This document shows positions 6,348-8,151 of a DNA stretch of 8,151 nucleotides, piece after piece (within the stretch, counting starts at the first letter, position 1; each line of letters begins with the position of its first letter). The notes under the pieces are model-generated. The model ran no database searches, was not told the origin of the DNA, and was given only the letters and a program-made list of their open reading frames with translations. Origin of the DNA: Mageeibacillus sp. UBA1193 (GTDB lineage Bacteria > Bacillota > Clostridia > Saccharofermentanales > Saccharofermentanaceae); contig DBYF01000062.1 of the NCBI GenBank assembly GCA_002310155.1, positions 1 through 8,151 of the forward strand, given 5' to 3'. Both the position numbers and the translations under genes were made by a program.

Positions 6348-7844
6348 TCAGTTCGATCCGCGGGCTACACGCGCATAATCATAACCATCATCCGAGGTCA
6401 TTTCACATGCCTTCAGCGTGAAGTATTCCACACCGAACCCACGGACGCTGAAATCGAGTTCCACCTCTCCATTGACAGCTGTCAGGATCTTCGAGGAGAT
6501 CGCCGGAGAATCCGCCTGCTTGAGAAGAGCGATCTGGTCCTTCGACGGAGCCGCCGGCTCACCGATATCGTGCCAGAGCTTTAACGGATTCGTTGTTACA
6601 GGATCCACTGTCTTTCGGATCATCGTCTGACTCGCTTCTTTTACAGGCAGCGTGAAGGATTTCTTCAGTGTCTTCTTTCCTCTGTTCCAGACGATACCAC
6701 GTACTTCTTTCTTATCGGAACTCTCAACGATCACACACTCCTCATCCTTATAGATGCAGCGTCCGGAAAGTTCCTGAAGTCTCTTGAAGAACGCAAATGT
6801 CCAGAAAGTCGGCTTTCTGACACCGCCTGCAGCGACAAGTCCGAATCCGCCGTGGAACTGGGTATGCGGGATACCGGCTTCCTCAAATACGTCGCCGAAA
6901 GTCCAGTATGAATAGGACTCGTTGACATCGCCGAGATGGGAAAGCTGGTGTGCGATATACGCCGCGTTCTCATTTGTATCATGGATCGGATTTGTAGGTG
7001 TATAGGAAGTGTTGAATTCCGTGATGTGGATCGGAAGATCTTTGAACTCTTTATAAGAGTCGATCGCCACACGGGATGTCTTCAGGTTATCAAAGCCAAG
7101 CTGAGGATCAGACAGTTTCTGATACGTAAAGTGTCCCTTAAACTGCGGCATTTCTGTCGTGTAGTGGTGCCTCGTAATGAAGTCCGGAGAGAGCTTCTCC
7201 TTGCGGCAGAAATCCAGGAAGCTTCTGATCCAGAATTCGTCCTTTACGCCACATACAGCAGGTCCGCCAACCTGGAAACGCTTGTCCACTTTCTTAACTG
7301 CTTTGAACGTGATCTTAAAGAGTTTGAAGTATTCTTCCATATCGGCATCTTTCCAGAAACCCGGAAGATTCGGTTCGTTCCATACCTCGACAGGCCAGTT
7401 CACGACACGGTCGCGGCCATATCTGTCACAGAGATGTGTCAGCGTTGTGGTGACCAGCTCCGCCCACTTCTCATAGCTCTTCGGAGGTGTGACATTCCCC
7501 TTCCAGACGAAGATGGTCTGGTCTCCGGTAGCAAGTGCTTCCGGCATAAATCCGAGTTCGAGGAAAGGCTCGATGCCCTGCTCGAGATAGCTGTCCATGA
7601 CACGGTCAAGATAGGTGAAATTGTAGCAGAAAGAATGGAACTTTCCGAAGTGGCGTTCTTCGTAGATACCCATGTCCGCGCAGAACAGACCATGTCCGCG
7701 GATGTGCTTGAATCCGATCTCTTCCTGAACGATCTTAAGTTCGTCCTGGTATTCCTTGGCAAGAGCCAGACCCATACGTCCTGTGCCCACGCAATAGTCT
7801 ACATTGTTATGAAATGCATACGTCTTCTTCCTGTCGATCCTCAT
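6348..7844 (-). CDS. xynB: GH39 beta-xylosidase, cytoplasmic
   Basis: The 498-residue protein should remove xylose from the non-reducing ends of xylo-oligosaccharides, by a retaining mechanism known for GH39. The N-terminus (YCVGTGRMGLALAKEY, then FKHIRGHGLFCADMGIY) matches the pattern of clostridial-type XynB enzymes, and the length is close to their usual 500 residues. The acid/base is Glu157 in VEVWNEPNLPGFW and the nucleophile is Glu276 in HITEFNTSY. Further family-typical segments are SYWTFGDVFEE (311-322), FHGGFGL (330-336) and RKPTFWTFAFFKRL (343-356). The last part (about 370-480) would be the beta-sandwich domain. No signal peptide is present, so it acts inside the cell on imported products, complementing the secreted GH10 enzyme encoded next to it. 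The start is set by GGGAGGA at 7851-7857. The gene is monocistronic by its own terminator. Other GH39 activities such as alpha-L-iduronidase are unlikely from the motif context. Confidence 0.93.
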   Translation of the reverse strand: MRIDRKKTYAFHNNVDYCVGTGRMGLALAKEYQDELKIVQEEIGFKHIRGHGLFCADMGIYEERHFGKFHSFCYNFTYLDRVMDSYLEQGIEPFLELGFMPEALATGDQTIFVWKGNVTPPKSYEKWAELVTTTLTHLCDRYGRDRVVNWPVEVWNEPNLPGFWKDADMEEYFKLFKITFKAVKKVDKRFQVGGPAVCGVKDEFWIRSFLDFCRKEKLSPDFITRHHYTTEMPQFKGHFTYQKLSDPQLGFDNLKTSRVAIDSYKEFKDLPIHITEFNTSYTPTNPIHDTNENAAYIAHQLSHLGDVNESYSYWTFGDVFEEAGIPHTQFHGGFGLVAAGGVRKPTFWTFAFFKRLQELSGRCIYKDEECVIVESSDKKEVRGIVWNRGKKTLKKSFTLPVKEASQTMIRKTVDPVTTNPLKLWHDIGEPAAPSKDQIALLKQADSPAISSKILTAVNGEVELDFSVRGFGVEYFTLKACEMTSDDGYDYARVARGSN

Positions 7845-7850
7845 AAGAAT

Positions 7851-7857
7851 TCCTCCC
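7851..7857 (-). promoter_or_regulatory. Ribosome binding site of the GH39 gene
   Basis: The minus strand reads GGGAGGA here, 6 nt before the ATG at 7844. This strong Shine-Dalgarno sequence fixes the start. Confidence 0.85.
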
Positions 7858-7861
7858 TGCC

Positions 7862-7883
7862 ATCCACGTTATCATTCGTGGAT
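7862..7883 (-). promoter_or_regulatory. Inverted repeat in the GH39 leader (operator or 5' stem-loop)
   Basis: ATCCACG (7862-7868) and CGTGGAT (7877-7883) form a perfect 7-bp inverted repeat with an 8-nt spacer. It lies just downstream of the probable -10 and 4 nt upstream of the ribosome binding site. The position fits either a repressor operator at +1 or a hairpin at the very 5' end of the mRNA. The two cannot be told apart by eye. Confidence 0.45.
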
Positions 7884-7892
7884 ATCCCATTC

Positions 7893-7898
7893 ATTGTA
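7893..7898 (-). promoter_or_regulatory. Probable -10 element of the GH39 promoter
   Basis: The minus strand reads TACAAT (5 of 6 matches to TATAAT), preceded by a T-rich stretch. The hexamer 17 bp upstream, GTATCC, is a poor -35, so an activator or other help may be needed. The transcript would start near 7886, right at the inverted repeat. Confidence 0.4.
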
Positions 7899-7932
7899 CA
7901 CTAAAAAACCTTCCCGGATACGCTTTCAAATC

Positions 7933-7950
7933 TGTCATTTTTTGTCATCC
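7933..7950. promoter_or_regulatory. GATGACAA motif and ATGACA tandem repeat between the divergent genes
   Basis: On the minus strand the sequence is GGATGACAA running into AAAATGACA, so ATGACA occurs twice with a 10-bp period (plus-strand TGTCAT at 7933-7938 and 7943-7948). The site lies between the GH39 and lipoprotein promoters and could serve either one. The octamer recurs in the other two intergenic regions. Confidence 0.35.
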
Positions 7951-7959
7951 TCATTCGCA

Positions 7960-7965
7960 TATAAT
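7960..7965 (+). promoter_or_regulatory. Probable -10 element of the lipoprotein gene promoter
   Basis: A perfect TATAAT lies 34 bp upstream of the ATG. The best -35-like hexamer, TTGTCA at 7942-7947, is only 12 bp away, which is too close for a standard promoter. With TTGTCA at 17-bp spacing the -10 would instead be TCTATA (7965-7970), a poor match. The -10 is therefore only moderately supported. Confidence 0.4.
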
Positions 7966-7999
7966 CTATAGCAGATCATCCGGGGAAGAGGGTAATGAA

Positions 8000-8151
8000 A
8001 TGTTTAGATCACCAAGAATCAGAAGTACTTTTCTGGCAGGAGTATTAGTTATCTCCATACTGGCAGGGACCGGTTGTGGAAAGAGTAAAGAGACTAAAGA
8101 AACCAGCTGCTCGCAGTCTGAGTCTTCTGACACAATCGCCACTACTTCTGT
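8000..8151 (+). CDS. Probable lipoprotein, N-terminal part (runs off right edge)
   Basis: Fifty codons from ATG at 8000 are open to the edge: MFRSPRIRSTFLAGVLVISI, then LAGTGCGKSK, then a Ser/Thr/Glu/Lys-rich stretch. This is a lipoprotein-type signal sequence: basic n-region (RSPRIR), hydrophobic core at about residues 11-24, and Cys26 as the likely lipidated residue. The lipobox GTGC departs from the LxGC ideal, so lipidation is probable rather than certain. The low-complexity region after the cysteine is the usual flexible tether of Gram-positive lipoproteins. AGAGGG at 7987-7992 lies 7 nt from the ATG. An overlapping ATG at 7995 in another frame gives only a very short peptide. The gene is divergent from the xylosidase, so an ABC-transporter sugar-binding protein is one guess, but no domain is visible. 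Confidence 0.7.
   Translation, partial: MFRSPRIRSTFLAGVLVISILAGTGCGKSKETKETSCSQSESSDTIATTS

Noticed and set aside
6936..7904. Open frame of 322 codons on the plus strand opposite GH39
   Set aside because: It is antisense to a gene with clear catalytic motifs, and its product is not protein-like in composition. Shadow frame.

Overview
The window looks like part of a chromosome from a fibre-degrading, Gram-positive anaerobe of the Clostridia (rumen or gut Lachnospiraceae and relatives). The grounds are strong AGGAGG-type ribosome binding sites, intermediate base composition, a sortase-type wall anchor on a very large multimodular xylanase, and a clostridial-type GH39 beta-xylosidase. The species cannot be fixed from this sequence.

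Layout. Three genes lie on the minus strand and one begins on the plus strand at the right edge. (1) 1-1019, minus: the N-terminal 339 codons of an SPFH/band-7 protein, cut by the left edge. (2) 1297-5976, minus: a 1559-residue secreted, wall-anchored GH10 endo-xylanase. Its order is signal peptide, three CBM4/9/22-like modules, GH10 catalytic domain, three more CBM-like modules, an InlB B-repeat-like domain, a Pro/Thr linker, an X2-like domain, LVKTGD, a membrane segment and a basic tail. (3) 6348-7844, minus: a 498-residue cytoplasmic GH39 beta-xylosidase, followed by a clear intrinsic terminator. (4) 7999/8000-8151, plus: the first 50 codons of a probable lipoprotein, divergent from the xylosidase and cut by the right edge.

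How the genes work together (inference). The cell-surface GH10 enzyme would cut xylan held by its CBMs. Xylo-oligosaccharides would be imported by a transporter not present here, and the GH39 enzyme would release xylose inside the cell. The lipoprotein could be a solute-binding protein, but too little is visible to say. The SPFH gene has no evident link to xylan.

Regulation. Each gene appears to have its own transcription unit. The three upstream intergenic regions share an octamer, GATGACAA (minus-strand reading), with a fourth near-copy upstream of the xylanase. Two of the regions also carry ATGAC tandem repeats spaced 10 bp. Inverted repeats sit at the probable promoters of the SPFH and GH39 genes. 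These are the least explained signals in the window. I found no RNA gene, mobile element, CRISPR array or evidence of a wholly novel system.
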